From contig NZ_CP112998.1 of NCBI RefSeq assembly GCF_026625565.1, positions 1,614,501 through 1,678,500 on the forward strand: 64,000 nt of DNA, read 5' to 3'. The position numbers were made by a program, and so were the translations under genes. Origin of the DNA: Dyadobacter pollutisoli (GTDB lineage: Bacteria > Bacteroidota > Bacteroidia > Cytophagales > Spirosomataceae). The notes beneath the pieces were generated by a model, which was not told the origin of the DNA, searched no databases, and worked only from the letters and a program-made list of their open reading frames with translations. This document shows, in pieces, positions 34,738-43,802 of the stretch (positions are counted from its first letter, which is position 1; each line of letters starts with the position of its first letter).

Positions 34738-36477
34738 TTAGATATTTTTTGATTTAACCTGATCAACAATGAATTCCGATGCTCTCATAGATAGTGCAAG
34801 GATCGTCCAGGTCGGGTTTTTATCCGCTTGTGATACGAAAGAACCTCCATCTACCACAAATACGTTTTTAGCATCATGCGCCTGGGAGTACTTGTTGAGT
34901 GCCGAAGTTTTCGGATCATTACCCATTCTCACAGTTCCTACCTCGTGAATGATACGACCGGGGGCTGCAATACCATAGTTGGTGTCCGCACCTGGTTTTA
35001 CACCATTGGGAACTCCACCCAATGCGTGAATCATTTCTTCAAATGTATCATGCATGTGCTTGGCCTGCTTGATCTCGTAATCCGACCATTTGTAGTGGAA
35101 GCGAAGTACAGGAATACCGTATTTGTCAACTACATTCGGATCGATCTCGCAATAGTTGTTGAAATCGGGTACGGCTTCACCACGGCCGGCCATTCCGATA
35201 TTCGCTCCGTAGAAGCGCCGGTAATCCTCTTTAAGAGAAGCGCCATAGCCACCAGCAGGCTTCATCACACCATCTTTGGTAGCATATTTACCGTTCAGGT
35301 GCTCAATTCCTGAACCGAAACCATAACTTGGCATACCCATACCACCACCGTATTCGATGTGATAACCTCTTGGGAAATCCAGTTTTTTGTTGTCCAGCCA
35401 CCACGGCGTATACACGTGCATACCACCTACGCCATCTTCATTGTACCGCTTGCGATCCATTAAATGAGGGAGGAATGCTCCACGGGACGCGCCTGTGGAA
35501 TCATGCAGATATCTACCTACTACTCCGCTGGAATTGGCAAGTCCATTCGGGTGACGGTCTGATTTAGAGTTCAATAGCAACCTGGCCGACTCTCCTGCGC
35601 TTGCCGCAAGTACTACCACTTTGGCTTTAATTGTATGCTCGGTAAGTTTTTCGCGGTCTACATAAGATACGCCTGTTGCAAGTCCCGTAACAGGGTCGGT
35701 CAAGACCTCACGCGCCATTGCATTGTTGATCAAGGTTACGTTACCGGTCTTGATAGCAGGAATACAAAGAACTGATGAAGAAGAGAAATCCGCGTAGGCC
35801 TGGCACGAGCGAGAACATTGACTGCAATAAAAACACACGCCGCGCTGATCATTGATGGGTTTGGTAAGGATCGATAAACGCGAAGGAATAACGGGAATGT
35901 TCGCTTTTTTTCCAGCTTGTTTAAGGAACAATTCGTGCAAACGTGGCTTGGGAGGAGGAAGGAAAATACCATCCGGCTCATTATCGATGTTTTCAACAGT
36001 TCCAAAAACACCTATCAGCTTATCTACTTTGTCATAGTACGGTTTCACATCGTCATAACCGATCGGCCAGTCATCGCCAAGGCCGTCGATGCTTTTTCTT
36101 TTAAAATCTTTTGGCCCGAAACGCAGAGAAATCCTACCCCAGTGATTGGTGCGTCCGCCGAGCATACGCGAGCGGAACCAGTCGAATTGCGTTCCATTTT
36201 TACGGGTATATGGTTCGCCTTCCAGTTCCCAGCCACCCCATGCAGCATCGAAGTCTCCGAATGGGCGGTGGGTTGAAGCACCGCGTCTCGGTGATTCGTA
36301 AGGCCATTTTAATTGCGTAATGTACTTTGGATCAGCAGGATCAAAATATCCGCCAGCTTCCAAAAGAGCCACTTTGGCACCCTCTTTTGCAAGTTGGTAA
36401 GCTGCCATTCCACCTCCCGCTCCTGAGCCTATTATGCAGACATCAAAAACAGCAGGTTGTTCTTTGATTTGAAACAT
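34738..36477 (-). CDS. GMC family FAD-dependent oxidoreductase with four-cysteine motif
   Basis: A 579-residue flavoprotein. The FAD-binding loop is GSGAGGG (17-23), and an acidic residue ends strand 2 in LLEAGG. SRMLGGRTNHWG (about 103-114) is the second GMC signature. Cys215, 218, 221 and 225 form a CxxCxxCxxxC set. The C-terminal substrate domain has IHEVGTVRMG and NPTWTILALSMRASE with the catalytic Asn region. It has no signal peptide and probably travels with the Tat-type small subunit encoded downstream. The closest known enzymes oxidise sugars or glycosides (including glucoside 3-dehydrogenases). The substrate here is unknown. ATG start at 36477. Confidence 0.92.
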   Translation of the reverse strand: MFQIKEQPAVFDVCIIGSGAGGGMAAYQLAKEGAKVALLEAGGYFDPADPKYITQLKWPYESPRRGASTHRPFGDFDAAWGGWELEGEPYTRKNGTQFDWFRSRMLGGRTNHWGRISLRFGPKDFKRKSIDGLGDDWPIGYDDVKPYYDKVDKLIGVFGTVENIDNEPDGIFLPPPKPRLHELFLKQAGKKANIPVIPSRLSILTKPINDQRGVCFYCSQCSRSCQAYADFSSSSVLCIPAIKTGNVTLINNAMAREVLTDPVTGLATGVSYVDREKLTEHTIKAKVVVLAASAGESARLLLNSKSDRHPNGLANSSGVVGRYLHDSTGASRGAFLPHLMDRKRYNEDGVGGMHVYTPWWLDNKKLDFPRGYHIEYGGGMGMPSYGFGSGIEHLNGKYATKDGVMKPAGGYGASLKEDYRRFYGANIGMAGRGEAVPDFNNYCEIDPNVVDKYGIPVLRFHYKWSDYEIKQAKHMHDTFEEMIHALGGVPNGVKPGADTNYGIAAPGRIIHEVGTVRMGNDPKTSALNKYSQAHDAKNVFVVDGGSFVSQADKNPTWTILALSMRASEFIVDQVKSKNI

Positions 36478-36616
36478 GGTAAAAGGGTTTTAGATAGTAT
36501 TATTTAATCAATAAATATAAACAGGGATTGCGTAACGGGGTGCTTTTATGCCAAACTTTCAGGGTTATTTAAAAACAATCTAAATGAGATGTCGCGGATT
36601 TAAAATTCACAGGAGT

Positions 36617-36624
36617 TATTTTTG
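36617..36624 (+). promoter_or_regulatory. Candidate -7 box of the Sua5 gene
   Basis: TATTTTTG matches TAnnTTTG. It lies 31 bp before the TTG start at 36648, which agrees with that start. No clear -33 TTG. Confidence 0.4.
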
Positions 36625-36647
36625 TATTCTTAAAATCGAACAATATT

Positions 36648-37604
36648 TTGGCAATCACCGGAACTGAACTAAACGTTGCAAAAGAGTTTCTTATTAAAGG
36701 AGAACTGGTAGCAATTCCTACCGAGACCGTGTACGGGCTGGCCGGAAATGCGTTGAATGAAAAAGCAGTTTTGTCCATTTTTGAAGTAAAAAACAGGCCT
36801 GCGTTCGATCCCTTAATCATTCACACGGATTCGGTCGAAAAGGTGAAAGAATACGTGTCGGATTTTCCCGAAAAAGCGCAGCGACTGGCTGAGCACTTCT
36901 GGCCTGGCCCGCTGACATTGCTCTTGCCCAAGAAGCAAATTATTCCTGATCTGGTCACTTCCGGATTGGATACGGTTGCGGTGCGCATTCCCAAGCACCC
37001 GATGCTGCTGGACCTGCTGGCCAGTCTTACTTTTCCGCTGGCCGCTCCGAGTGCGAACCCATTTGGATACATTAGTCCTACCAATGCGGGGCACGTTAAT
37101 CAGCAGCTGGGCGACAAAATTCCCTACATATTAGACGGTGGCGAGTGCGAAGTTGGAATTGAGTCCACCATCATTGGCTTTGAAGGTACGGATACCATTG
37201 TGTACCGGCTGGGAGGTCTGGCCATTGAAGACATAGAAAACGTGGCAGGCCCGGTGATACTGATGCCGCATTCATCCTCTGATCCCAAAGCCCCTGGCAT
37301 GCTCAAAAGCCACTATGCTCCGAGAAAACCATTATACCTTCAAAGGAAGAATGATATTTCTGGTGAGAATAGTGAGCTGACGGGTTATTTGTTATTTGAC
37401 CGATATCTGGAAGGTGTGGACAGGAAATACCAGCGGGTTTTGAGCCCTACCGGGGATATGAAGGAGGCGGCACACCATTTATTTGCCTACCTCCGCGAGC
37501 TGGATACATTGCCGGTAACCACTATACAGGCCGAATGGGTACCGATGACCGGGCTCGGACTGGCCATCAATGACAGATTGCAAAGAGCATCGGCAACCAA
37601 ATGA
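36648..37604 (+). CDS. L-threonylcarbamoyladenylate synthase (Sua5/YrdC/YwlC)
   Basis: A 318-residue enzyme making threonylcarbamoyl-AMP for the t6A37 tRNA modification. The YrdC domain (about 1-195) has the signature PTETVYGLAGNA, then KNRPAFDPLIIH, the FWPGPLTLLLPK block and AAPSANPFGYISPT. A linker and C-terminal Sua5 domain (about 215-318) make it the long Sua5 form. The start is TTG at 36648, since no in-frame ATG precedes the conserved N-terminus. It converges on the helicase gene with 18 bp between the stops. Confidence 0.94.
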   Translation: MAITGTELNVAKEFLIKGELVAIPTETVYGLAGNALNEKAVLSIFEVKNRPAFDPLIIHTDSVEKVKEYVSDFPEKAQRLAEHFWPGPLTLLLPKKQIIPDLVTSGLDTVAVRIPKHPMLLDLLASLTFPLAAPSANPFGYISPTNAGHVNQQLGDKIPYILDGGECEVGIESTIIGFEGTDTIVYRLGGLAIEDIENVAGPVILMPHSSSDPKAPGMLKSHYAPRKPLYLQRKNDISGENSELTGYLLFDRYLEGVDRKYQRVLSPTGDMKEAAHHLFAYLRELDTLPVTTIQAEWVPMTGLGLAINDRLQRASATK

Positions 37605-37622
37605 TGACAATCTGAATGCATA

Positions 37623-39050
37623 CTACTTGAAAAAATGGGGATGAAAATTCATCAGAAATACTTCATCGGTAGCCCTGGTGATGGCAGTATAAAGCCAGCG
37701 GATAAACTCTGCATTGATCTGCTCTTCGGGTAAGTAACCCTGATCGATAAATACCGCACTCCATTGTCCCCCCTGCGCTTTGTGGCAGGTAAGCGAATAG
37801 GCAAATTTGACCTGCAATGCATTCAGATAGGGGTCTTTACGCAAAGCCTCGATCCGCTCTTTTTTTGATTTAATATGAAAATAATCTTCCAAAACTGCCT
37901 CATATAGCTTCTTGTTGTCCTCCGAGGACATGGAAGGAGAGGCAGAATGCAGTGTGTCCAGAAAGATTTTGGCGTCAAACTCTGGCTGTTTTTCATAGTC
38001 ACTCAACCGTAATGTGACGTCCGCAAAGCGGAAACCATACATTTCCTGCGTTTTCCGGATCTTTAAAAGTTCGACAAAATCACCATTGGCAATAAAGCCA
38101 GCCGGCGATTCCTCATCGAGAATATTATAATTATTGCGTACCACCATCAGTCTGTCACCCGCATCGAGTTCTTCTTCCGAAAAATTGATCATTCGACGGA
38201 TGTACTCATTGTATTGAACGGCTGATTTATTGGAGCGGGTCAGAATGATCGAATTTTCCTGCCCATATTTATCGTACGCGTACCGTAAACCTTCTTCCAG
38301 TTTTTCACCCGTCATCTTGAAAACATCCCGGTAGGAGCGGGTAGTGATCTGAATTTCAGGTTTTTCAGCTGCAAGCTGGTTTCTTAACAAAGTGGCATTG
38401 AACAATATCCCCGACTGCTCATCCTGGCGCATTACCTCTTTGAGCTCCTCCTGAAAAACAGACATATAGTAGGTTTTTTCCAGATAGTCACCGTCCAATG
38501 CAGGACTTAGTTCTTTGCCCACCGGAGGAAGCTGCGCAACGTCGCCGACCAGCATGAGCTTGTTGCCGGGATTTTCAAATACAAAATCCACAAGGTCGGC
38601 CAAAAGGCTTCGGCTTCCAAAATCAGCCTCGTCGGTGATCATAGAGGCTTCATCGACTATAAACAACGTGTTGTCGTGGTAATTTTTTTGACGCTGGAAT
38701 GTCAATGTACCCGAGAACGAGTCCGCAGTTTGTTTATAAATTTTCTTATGTATCGTCAATGCGACTTTGTCGGCATAACCCGACATTACCTTCGCTGCGC
38801 GACCCGTCGGCGCCAGCAAAATGGACTTGTACCCAAAGTTTTTGAGGACTTTTATGAGTGTACTGATGATGGTTGTTTTACCGGTTCCAGCGTAGCCTTT
38901 TAGTAAAAAACAGTCCCTGTATCGTTCCAGGCCCTTTTCTTCGATGAGGAAATCATTGGTTTTGTTGAAAAAACGAAGCTGTCCGTCAGTGGGTTTAAAA
39001 GGAAAACGTTTTCGTAGTAACTCGGAAGGTAAAATTTTGTCTGTTTCCAT
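37623..39050 (-). CDS. RecD-like superfamily 1 DNA helicase
   Basis: A 475-residue SF1 helicase. Walker A is GYAGTGKTT (52-60); motif Ia-type LLAPTGRAAKVM follows; Walker B is LFIVDEASM, then LVGDVAQLPPVG (motif III). The C-terminal UvrD-like domain has SLTCHKAQGGQW and WLYTAITRAT. The architecture matches the short RecD/Dda-like helicases of Bacteroidetes rather than a RecBCD subunit; no recB or recC is nearby. The role in repair or replication restart is inferred. ATG start at 39050. Confidence 0.91.
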   Translation of the reverse strand: METDKILPSELLRKRFPFKPTDGQLRFFNKTNDFLIEEKGLERYRDCFLLKGYAGTGKTTIISTLIKVLKNFGYKSILLAPTGRAAKVMSGYADKVALTIHKKIYKQTADSFSGTLTFQRQKNYHDNTLFIVDEASMITDEADFGSRSLLADLVDFVFENPGNKLMLVGDVAQLPPVGKELSPALDGDYLEKTYYMSVFQEELKEVMRQDEQSGILFNATLLRNQLAAEKPEIQITTRSYRDVFKMTGEKLEEGLRYAYDKYGQENSIILTRSNKSAVQYNEYIRRMINFSEEELDAGDRLMVVRNNYNILDEESPAGFIANGDFVELLKIRKTQEMYGFRFADVTLRLSDYEKQPEFDAKIFLDTLHSASPSMSSEDNKKLYEAVLEDYFHIKSKKERIEALRKDPYLNALQVKFAYSLTCHKAQGGQWSAVFIDQGYLPEEQINAEFIRWLYTAITRATDEVFLMNFHPHFFK

Positions 39051-39122
39051 GCCAACGAATCTAATGGAAGGAAAAGTAATATCAAAGTGGAGGTAGTTTT
39101 ACAAAAATATACTCAGAATTAA

Positions 39123-39154
39123 TTGGATTTTAATGTTTCAATTCCATATATTAG
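39123..39154 (+). promoter_or_regulatory. Candidate promoter of the CBS-domain gene
   Basis: TTG (39123-39125), 21 nt, then TATATTAG (39147-39154), the same variant -7 box as upstream of the lipoprotein gene. Confidence 0.4.
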
Positions 39155-39190
39155 ACTCCCTTTTACCTCACAACCAAAACCTAAACATCT

Positions 39191-39631
39191 ATGCTGGTAC
39201 AATATGTAATGGGCAACAAGCCTGTCAATGCGCTTTGGTCGGTAACGCAGGACAACACGGTGTTTGAGGCCCTGGAACTCATGGCTGAGAAAAACATTGG
39301 TGCAGTTTTGGTTCTTGAAGATAATGAATTGATCGGTATATTCTCGGAAAGGGATTACGCAAGAAAGGTTATTCTTCAGGGAAGAGCTTCACGTGATACG
39401 CTCATCAGGGATGTAATGACGGCCAAGGTGATTACTGTCGAAACTGACCAAAAGATTGAAGAATGTATGCAGATTATGTCCGATAAACATATCCGGCATC
39501 TACCTGTGAACCGCGACGGGATATTGATTGGGATTATTTCTATCAATGACATTGTTTCGGCCATTATCACGGAGCAAAAGGAGCATATCAATACCCTTGA
39601 GAGTTATATCTCGGGCAGTCCTTATTCCTGA
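39191..39631 (+). CDS. Stand-alone CBS-pair protein
   Basis: A 146-residue protein consisting of two CBS motifs (about 10-70 and 75-135). The first includes NIGAVLVLEDNELIGIFSERDY and the second HIRHLPVNRDGILIGIISINDI, within longer runs. CBS pairs bind adenosyl ligands such as AMP, ATP or SAM and act as energy sensors, here with no attached enzyme domain. The partner is unknown. ATG start at 39191. Confidence 0.92.
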   Translation: MLVQYVMGNKPVNALWSVTQDNTVFEALELMAEKNIGAVLVLEDNELIGIFSERDYARKVILQGRASRDTLIRDVMTAKVITVETDQKIEECMQIMSDKHIRHLPVNRDGILIGIISINDIVSAIITEQKEHINTLESYISGSPYS

Positions 39632-39720
39632 AAATCAAATTAAGTACTTCACGCAGAAAGCGATACGGATCTGTTAGCTCTTTTCAAAGTGACGCAGACT
39701 GCCGCAAGGAGAATTATGTC

Positions 39721-39750
39721 TTGCCAATTCTGGCAGGATGGTTATCTTTG
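39721..39750 (+). promoter_or_regulatory. Promoter of the Nudix gene
   Basis: TTG (39721-39723), 19 nt, then TATCTTTG (39743-39750), an exact consensus fit. It covers an upstream in-frame ATG (39738), so translation probably begins further down. Confidence 0.6.
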
Positions 39751-39770
39751 CCGCTCTAAAAAACCATATT

Positions 39771-40256
39771 TTGCATACGGTCAATGATCATGTGAAGGGT
39801 CTGTACGGAGGCCAGATCCGGGTGCGCGCTTGCGGTATTTGTGTGGCCGAAGGAAAAATCCTGCTTATAAATCATTCGCTGTATGGACAAAATGGGTTTT
39901 TCTGGAGTCCGCCGGGTGGGGGAATACTTTTTGGGGAAAGTGCCCAACAGGCTGTCGTAAGGGAGTTTAAGGAAGAAACGGGTTTGGATGTGAAGGTGGG
40001 CCCATTGCTTTTTTTTAATGAGCATATCGCTGATCCACTGCACGCGATTGAGCTGTTTTTTGAGATTAAATCCTTTGAAGGCACACTGACGAAAGGCATC
40101 GATCCGGAGTTTTCCAGTGACGACCAGATTATACGGAGTGTTTGTTTTATGAGCTGGCAAGAGATCAGCCAATACCGTGCGGATCAACTGCATATTCTCT
40201 TTTCCAAAACCGATTCGGTAGAGGGAATTCTGAGGCTTGACAACTATATTAATTAA
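39771..40256 (+). CDS. Nudix hydrolase
   Basis: A Nudix protein of 161 residues if started at TTG 39771 (MHTVNDHVKG), or 172 from ATG 39738. The Nudix box GxxxxxExxxxxxxREUxEExGU is complete (GGILFGESAQQAVV then REFKEETGL). Such enzymes hydrolyse nucleoside diphosphates linked to other groups; the substrate is not predictable. I favour the TTG because a consensus promoter box overlaps the ATG. DUF3822 follows 17 bp downstream. Confidence 0.9.
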   Translation: MHTVNDHVKGLYGGQIRVRACGICVAEGKILLINHSLYGQNGFFWSPPGGGILFGESAQQAVVREFKEETGLDVKVGPLLFFNEHIADPLHAIELFFEIKSFEGTLTKGIDPEFSSDDQIIRSVCFMSWQEISQYRADQLHILFSKTDSVEGILRLDNYIN

Positions 40257-40273
40257 AAAATTATCCTGTTACT

Positions 40274-41179
40274 GTGGCAAATTCTGAAAACCAGGTCATT
40301 GAAATTATACCTACGCTGCTTGTAGGCGATAGCTCATTTGACGCGGCCAGTATTCCGCGATGCACATTATGCATTGAAGTGGACGAAAGGCGGATCCGGT
40401 TTTGCATTGTCCGGGATGAAAGCATGGAATGTATCTGGCTGGAAGATTATGCTTTTGATACCGCCTTGAATCCGGACGAGATTTTTGAAAAACTAAAAAA
40501 GATCTTTACCGGGCATTTGCTATGGTCTTCCAATGACTGGAAAAATGTTAGAATTGCTATTAATTCTCACGCTTTCAGCCTGATACCTAATTTGATCTTT
40601 GAAAAGGATTCTGCGCAGGACTATCTTTCCTTCGCATTAGGAAATCCCGTTCCAAAGGATGAAAGGGTACTTTACCATGAACTGCCATTGGTGCATGCCA
40701 ATAATGTTTTCAGTATCCCGCAGATCTGGTACGATTGGATGATCAATCATTTCGGTTCATCCAGCATCGCATTTTACCATATTACGAGTCCTTTGATTAT
40801 CGGTGCGCTGGTAAGCCATGCCGAGCAGCAGGAGCTTCGGATCGTTTCTGTTTATTTTGAAAAGGAATATTTCACCCTGATCGTCAGCGAGAGCCAGCAA
40901 TTGATCCTTTGCAATAGGTTCAGATATTCACAAACACAGGAGCTGGCCTACATTATGCTTTTTACACTCAGTCAGCTGAATTTGCTGCCGGAAGAAATGA
41001 AAGTTTTGTGTTACGGTGAAATATCATCTTCTTCTGATGCATATACGGAGCTTTCACGATTTTTCCCCAATTTGCAGATCGGAAGCGGCCCTACTACATT
41101 AAAATATACTCCCCAATGCGCCGATGTTCCCGGTCACAGGTACTTCGGCCTTTTCAATACGTACCTGGTATCATCCTAA
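40274..41179 (+). CDS. DUF3822 family protein
   Basis: A 301-residue protein of a Bacteroidetes family commonly found next to coaD. The fold appears related to the actin-like ATPase/PilM type, with two similar alpha/beta halves (IRFCIVRDESMECIWLEDY near residues 36-54 and LRIVSVYFEKEYFTLIVSE near 184-202), but catalytic residues are not evident. GTG start at 40274. coaD begins 20 bp after the stop, so the two are likely co-transcribed. Function unknown. Confidence 0.87.
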   Translation: MANSENQVIEIIPTLLVGDSSFDAASIPRCTLCIEVDERRIRFCIVRDESMECIWLEDYAFDTALNPDEIFEKLKKIFTGHLLWSSNDWKNVRIAINSHAFSLIPNLIFEKDSAQDYLSFALGNPVPKDERVLYHELPLVHANNVFSIPQIWYDWMINHFGSSSIAFYHITSPLIIGALVSHAEQQELRIVSVYFEKEYFTLIVSESQQLILCNRFRYSQTQELAYIMLFTLSQLNLLPEEMKVLCYGEISSSSDAYTELSRFFPNLQIGSGPTTLKYTPQCADVPGHRYFGLFNTYLVSS

Positions 41180-41198
41180 TACAACCGCAGCTGAGCTT

Positions 41199-41681
41199 AT
41201 GAAGCGTATCGCACTTTTTCCCGGGTCCTTCGATCCTTTCACCAAAGGACATCAGGACATTGTTTTGCGCGGGTTAAGGCTTTTTGACGAGGTTGTGATC
41301 GGTATCGGTAATAATGCAACCAAGAAAAGATACTTTCCGCTGGACGTAATGAAGGAAATGATCGAAAAAACTTTTGATTCAGAGCGGAATGTGAAAGTAG
41401 TGACTTATGATGACCTTACGGCTCACACAGCGAGGGAATTAGGGGCCAGATTTCTACTCCGCGGCCTGCGTAACACGACCGATTTCGAATATGAAAACGG
41501 TATCTCACAAGTAAACAGGTACTTGTACGAAGAGATTGAAACTGTTTTCCTGATCACCTCACCGCCACTTGCACCCATCAGTTCGAGCATCATTCGTGAC
41601 CTGCACAGATATGGACAGGAGGTGGACGATTTTCTGCCTTATTCACTCTCGGAACTGAATAAACTCAACCAGGAAGGCTGA
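41199..41681 (+). CDS. coaD: Phosphopantetheine adenylyltransferase
   Basis: A 160-residue nucleotidyltransferase catalysing the penultimate step of coenzyme A synthesis. The N-terminal ALFPGSFDPFTKGHQDIV carries the T/HxGH motif; RGLRNTTDFEYE is the family's substrate motif; and SSSIIRDL is the ISSTxxR equivalent. I use the ATG at 41199, which gives the normal length; upstream ATGs in frame overlap DUF3822. Confidence 0.96.
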   Translation: MKRIALFPGSFDPFTKGHQDIVLRGLRLFDEVVIGIGNNATKKRYFPLDVMKEMIEKTFDSERNVKVVTYDDLTAHTARELGARFLLRGLRNTTDFEYENGISQVNRYLYEEIETVFLITSPPLAPISSSIIRDLHRYGQEVDDFLPYSLSELNKLNQEG

Positions 41682-41704
41682 GTCTATTCAGTTCCTTTCT
41701 AATG

Positions 41705-42394
41705 TTAGGATTCCTTGATGTTATGAGTTTTCGCCAGGCTATCGACCACGTATCTGATCGAGCTGTATGAATTGATCAGTAGTGACTTGGCTTCCGATTG
41801 TGTATACCAGTCCAGCTTTTCAATTTGCTCTTCCGCTTGCGGGCTCATTTTGGAATCGTCCAGGCAATCGAAAAGATACCATTTCGTACGTTTCAGAATG
41901 CGACTGTTATTGAGCGTATAGGTATGCCATGTTGTGCAGATTTTGTCTCTCACCAGTGCTTTCACACCAGTTTCTTCTTCTATTTCCCTGATAGCGGCTG
42001 TTTTGGAATTTTCGCCTTTATCAAGCTTTCCTTTTGGAAGGTCCCACTTCTTGCGACGGTACATGAAAAGCCATTTGCCATTCTTTACCACAACACCTCC
42101 CGCGGCCTTAATGACCTTATACTGGCCTTTAATCCTGTCCTCCACCTCTGTTTTCTCCCTCGTTGCTATCGTGATAGACAACATTTCTTTGGGTAAGCCT
42201 TTTTCCAGAATTTGAATTAACTGGATGGCGCTCGTCGCAGTGGAATTGAGGAATAACACATGCCCGGTCAGCATGCTTTTTTGCAGCTTCTCCAATCTTA
42301 GGTCCACAATGTGGTCAAAAGCCGAAGTTTCGGTGGCAGAAAGCTGATTAGTCCGTACAATTCTGAATGGACGGTCGTCAAAAAAAATGATCAT
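41705..42394 (-). CDS. Nudix hydrolase with N-terminal extension
   Basis: A 229-residue protein. The first 90 residues form an extra alpha/beta region, and the Nudix domain follows with AAGGVVVKNGKWLFMYRRKKWDLPKG (spanning about 93-118). The Nudix box GKLDKGENSKTAAIREIEEETG is complete (within 116-140). Conserved across Bacteroidetes, often near pyrE, as here. The substrate is unknown; dinucleotide polyphosphates or damaged nucleotides are typical of such enzymes. ATG start at 42394. It converges on coaD. Confidence 0.93.
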   Translation of the reverse strand: MIIFFDDRPFRIVRTNQLSATETSAFDHIVDLRLEKLQKSMLTGHVLFLNSTATSAIQLIQILEKGLPKEMLSITIATREKTEVEDRIKGQYKVIKAAGGVVVKNGKWLFMYRRKKWDLPKGKLDKGENSKTAAIREIEEETGVKALVRDKICTTWHTYTLNNSRILKRTKWYLFDCLDDSKMSPQAEEQIEKLDWYTQSEAKSLLINSYSSIRYVVDSLAKTHNIKES

Positions 42395-42442
42395 TTTTCA
42401 AATGGTACGTGAATCGATGCCAAAATTAAGTAAAGAGTTTAG

Positions 42443-42472
42443 TTTAGACAGAGATTATTATTGATAAATTTG
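42443..42472 (+). promoter_or_regulatory. Candidate promoter of the CorC-like gene
   Basis: TTTA (42443-42446, imperfect), 18 nt, then TAAATTTG (42465-42472). The predicted start near 42479 leaves room for the TTG start codon at 42496. Confidence 0.48.
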
Positions 42473-42495
42473 TAATAGTATCAAATTAAAAGTTC

Positions 42496-43800
42496 TTGGA
42501 ACTCCTGATAATTCTACTTCTTGTGCTTCTCAACGGTATATTCTCCATGTCTGAGATCGCACTTGTTTCATCTCGCAAATCCCGTCTTGAAGCTGCTGCA
42601 AAAAATGGTGATTCCAGCGCCAAAGCCGCATTAAACCTAGCCAATTCACCAACCCGTTTTCTATCAACAGTTCAGATCGGTATTACACTGATAGGTCTCT
42701 TAACGGGTATGTATAGCGGGGACAACATTACATCCGATTTCGAGCATTTTATTGCTACTATACCGATTTTGGCGCCATACAGCCATTCTTTGGCCGTCGG
42801 TACGGTGCTGGTTTTTATCACTTATCTGTCACTTGTTCTGGGAGAATTGGTCCCGAAAAGAATTGGTATGGCCAATCCCGAGGCCATATCCAAGTTCATG
42901 GCTACCCCCATGGACCTGCTTTCGAAAATAACCGCCCCATTCATCGCCCTGCTGGGTTTTTCCAGTGATCTGATCATTAAGATCCTGAATATTAAGCAAA
43001 GCGAGAATTCCGTAACCGAAGAGGAGATCAAAAGCCTCATTCAGGAAGGTACATCCGGTGGTGTTTTCGAAGAGATTGAACAGGAGATCGTTCATAATGT
43101 ATTTCAGCTGGGTGACAGAAAAGTAACCTCGCTGATGACCAACCGGCAGGAGATCGTTTGGCTGGACCTGGAAGATACCGTTGAAGAAAACAAAGCCAAG
43201 ATCTTTGATTCAAGACATTCCATTTATCCGGTTTGTCGTGGTACTGTGGACGATGTGGTAGGGCTGGTCTATGTGAAAGATCTGATCGCTACCGACATTG
43301 AAGCCCAAATGACGGATCTGAATGCCATAGTTCGTGACCCGGTATACCTTCCCGAAAGCAACCGTGCTTACCAGGCCTTAGAGAAATTCAAAGAGCAGCG
43401 CGTTTATTTTGGCATTATCGTCGACGAATACGGCGGACTGCTGGGCGTGCTGACCATGCATGACATTATGGACGCGCTCGTAGGCGATATTTCCGAGGAC
43501 ATCGAAGAAGCTTCCGAGATTGTCAAACGCGAAGACGGGAGTTATTTGATTGACGCGCAGCTCCCATTCGACGATTTCTTGCATTATTTCAATTTGAACA
43601 TCCAGGATTCGGAACGACGGGAACTGGTAGGTTTCAACACACTGGGAGGTTTTGTGCTACATGTGCTGGAAAATATTCCTAAAACGGGGGAGCAGTTCAA
43701 ATGGAAGCACTTTGAATTTGAAGTGATCGATATGGACCGAAGCAGAATTGATAAGTTATTAGTTATAAATCATAATAGAAAAGAAGAATCCGAAGCGTAA
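42496..43800 (+). CDS. HlyC/CorC family transporter (CNNM domain, CBS pair, CorC_HlyC domain)
   Basis: A 434-residue membrane protein. An N-terminal CNNM/DUF21 domain has about four hydrophobic segments (1-150, starting LLIILLLVLLNGIFSMSEIAL). A CBS pair follows (about 200-335, with DSRHSIYPVCRG and FGIIVDEYGGLLGVLTMHDI), then a C-terminal transporter-associated domain (about 350-430, with LVGFNTLGGFVLHVL). Relatives take part in magnesium or cobalt transport or efflux; the hemolysin name is historical. The start is TTG at 42496. pyrE begins 2 bp after the stop, a strong sign of co-transcription. Confidence 0.93.
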   Translation: MELLIILLLVLLNGIFSMSEIALVSSRKSRLEAAAKNGDSSAKAALNLANSPTRFLSTVQIGITLIGLLTGMYSGDNITSDFEHFIATIPILAPYSHSLAVGTVLVFITYLSLVLGELVPKRIGMANPEAISKFMATPMDLLSKITAPFIALLGFSSDLIIKILNIKQSENSVTEEEIKSLIQEGTSGGVFEEIEQEIVHNVFQLGDRKVTSLMTNRQEIVWLDLEDTVEENKAKIFDSRHSIYPVCRGTVDDVVGLVYVKDLIATDIEAQMTDLNAIVRDPVYLPESNRAYQALEKFKEQRVYFGIIVDEYGGLLGVLTMHDIMDALVGDISEDIEEASEIVKREDGSYLIDAQLPFDDFLHYFNLNIQDSERRELVGFNTLGGFVLHVLENIPKTGEQFKWKHFEFEVIDMDRSRIDKLLVINHNRKEESEA

Positions 43801-43802
43801 CA

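Noticed and set aside
8443..36532. Exact 15-mer TAAACAGGGATTGCG at 8443-8457 and 36518-36532, both upstream of minus-strand genes
   Set aside because: A few exact 15-mer repeats are expected by chance in 64 kb, and the flanks do not match.
37623..39050. RecD-like helicase as part of a RecBCD or defence locus
   Set aside because: No recB, recC, nuclease or other defence gene is adjacent, and the short architecture matches stand-alone housekeeping helicases.
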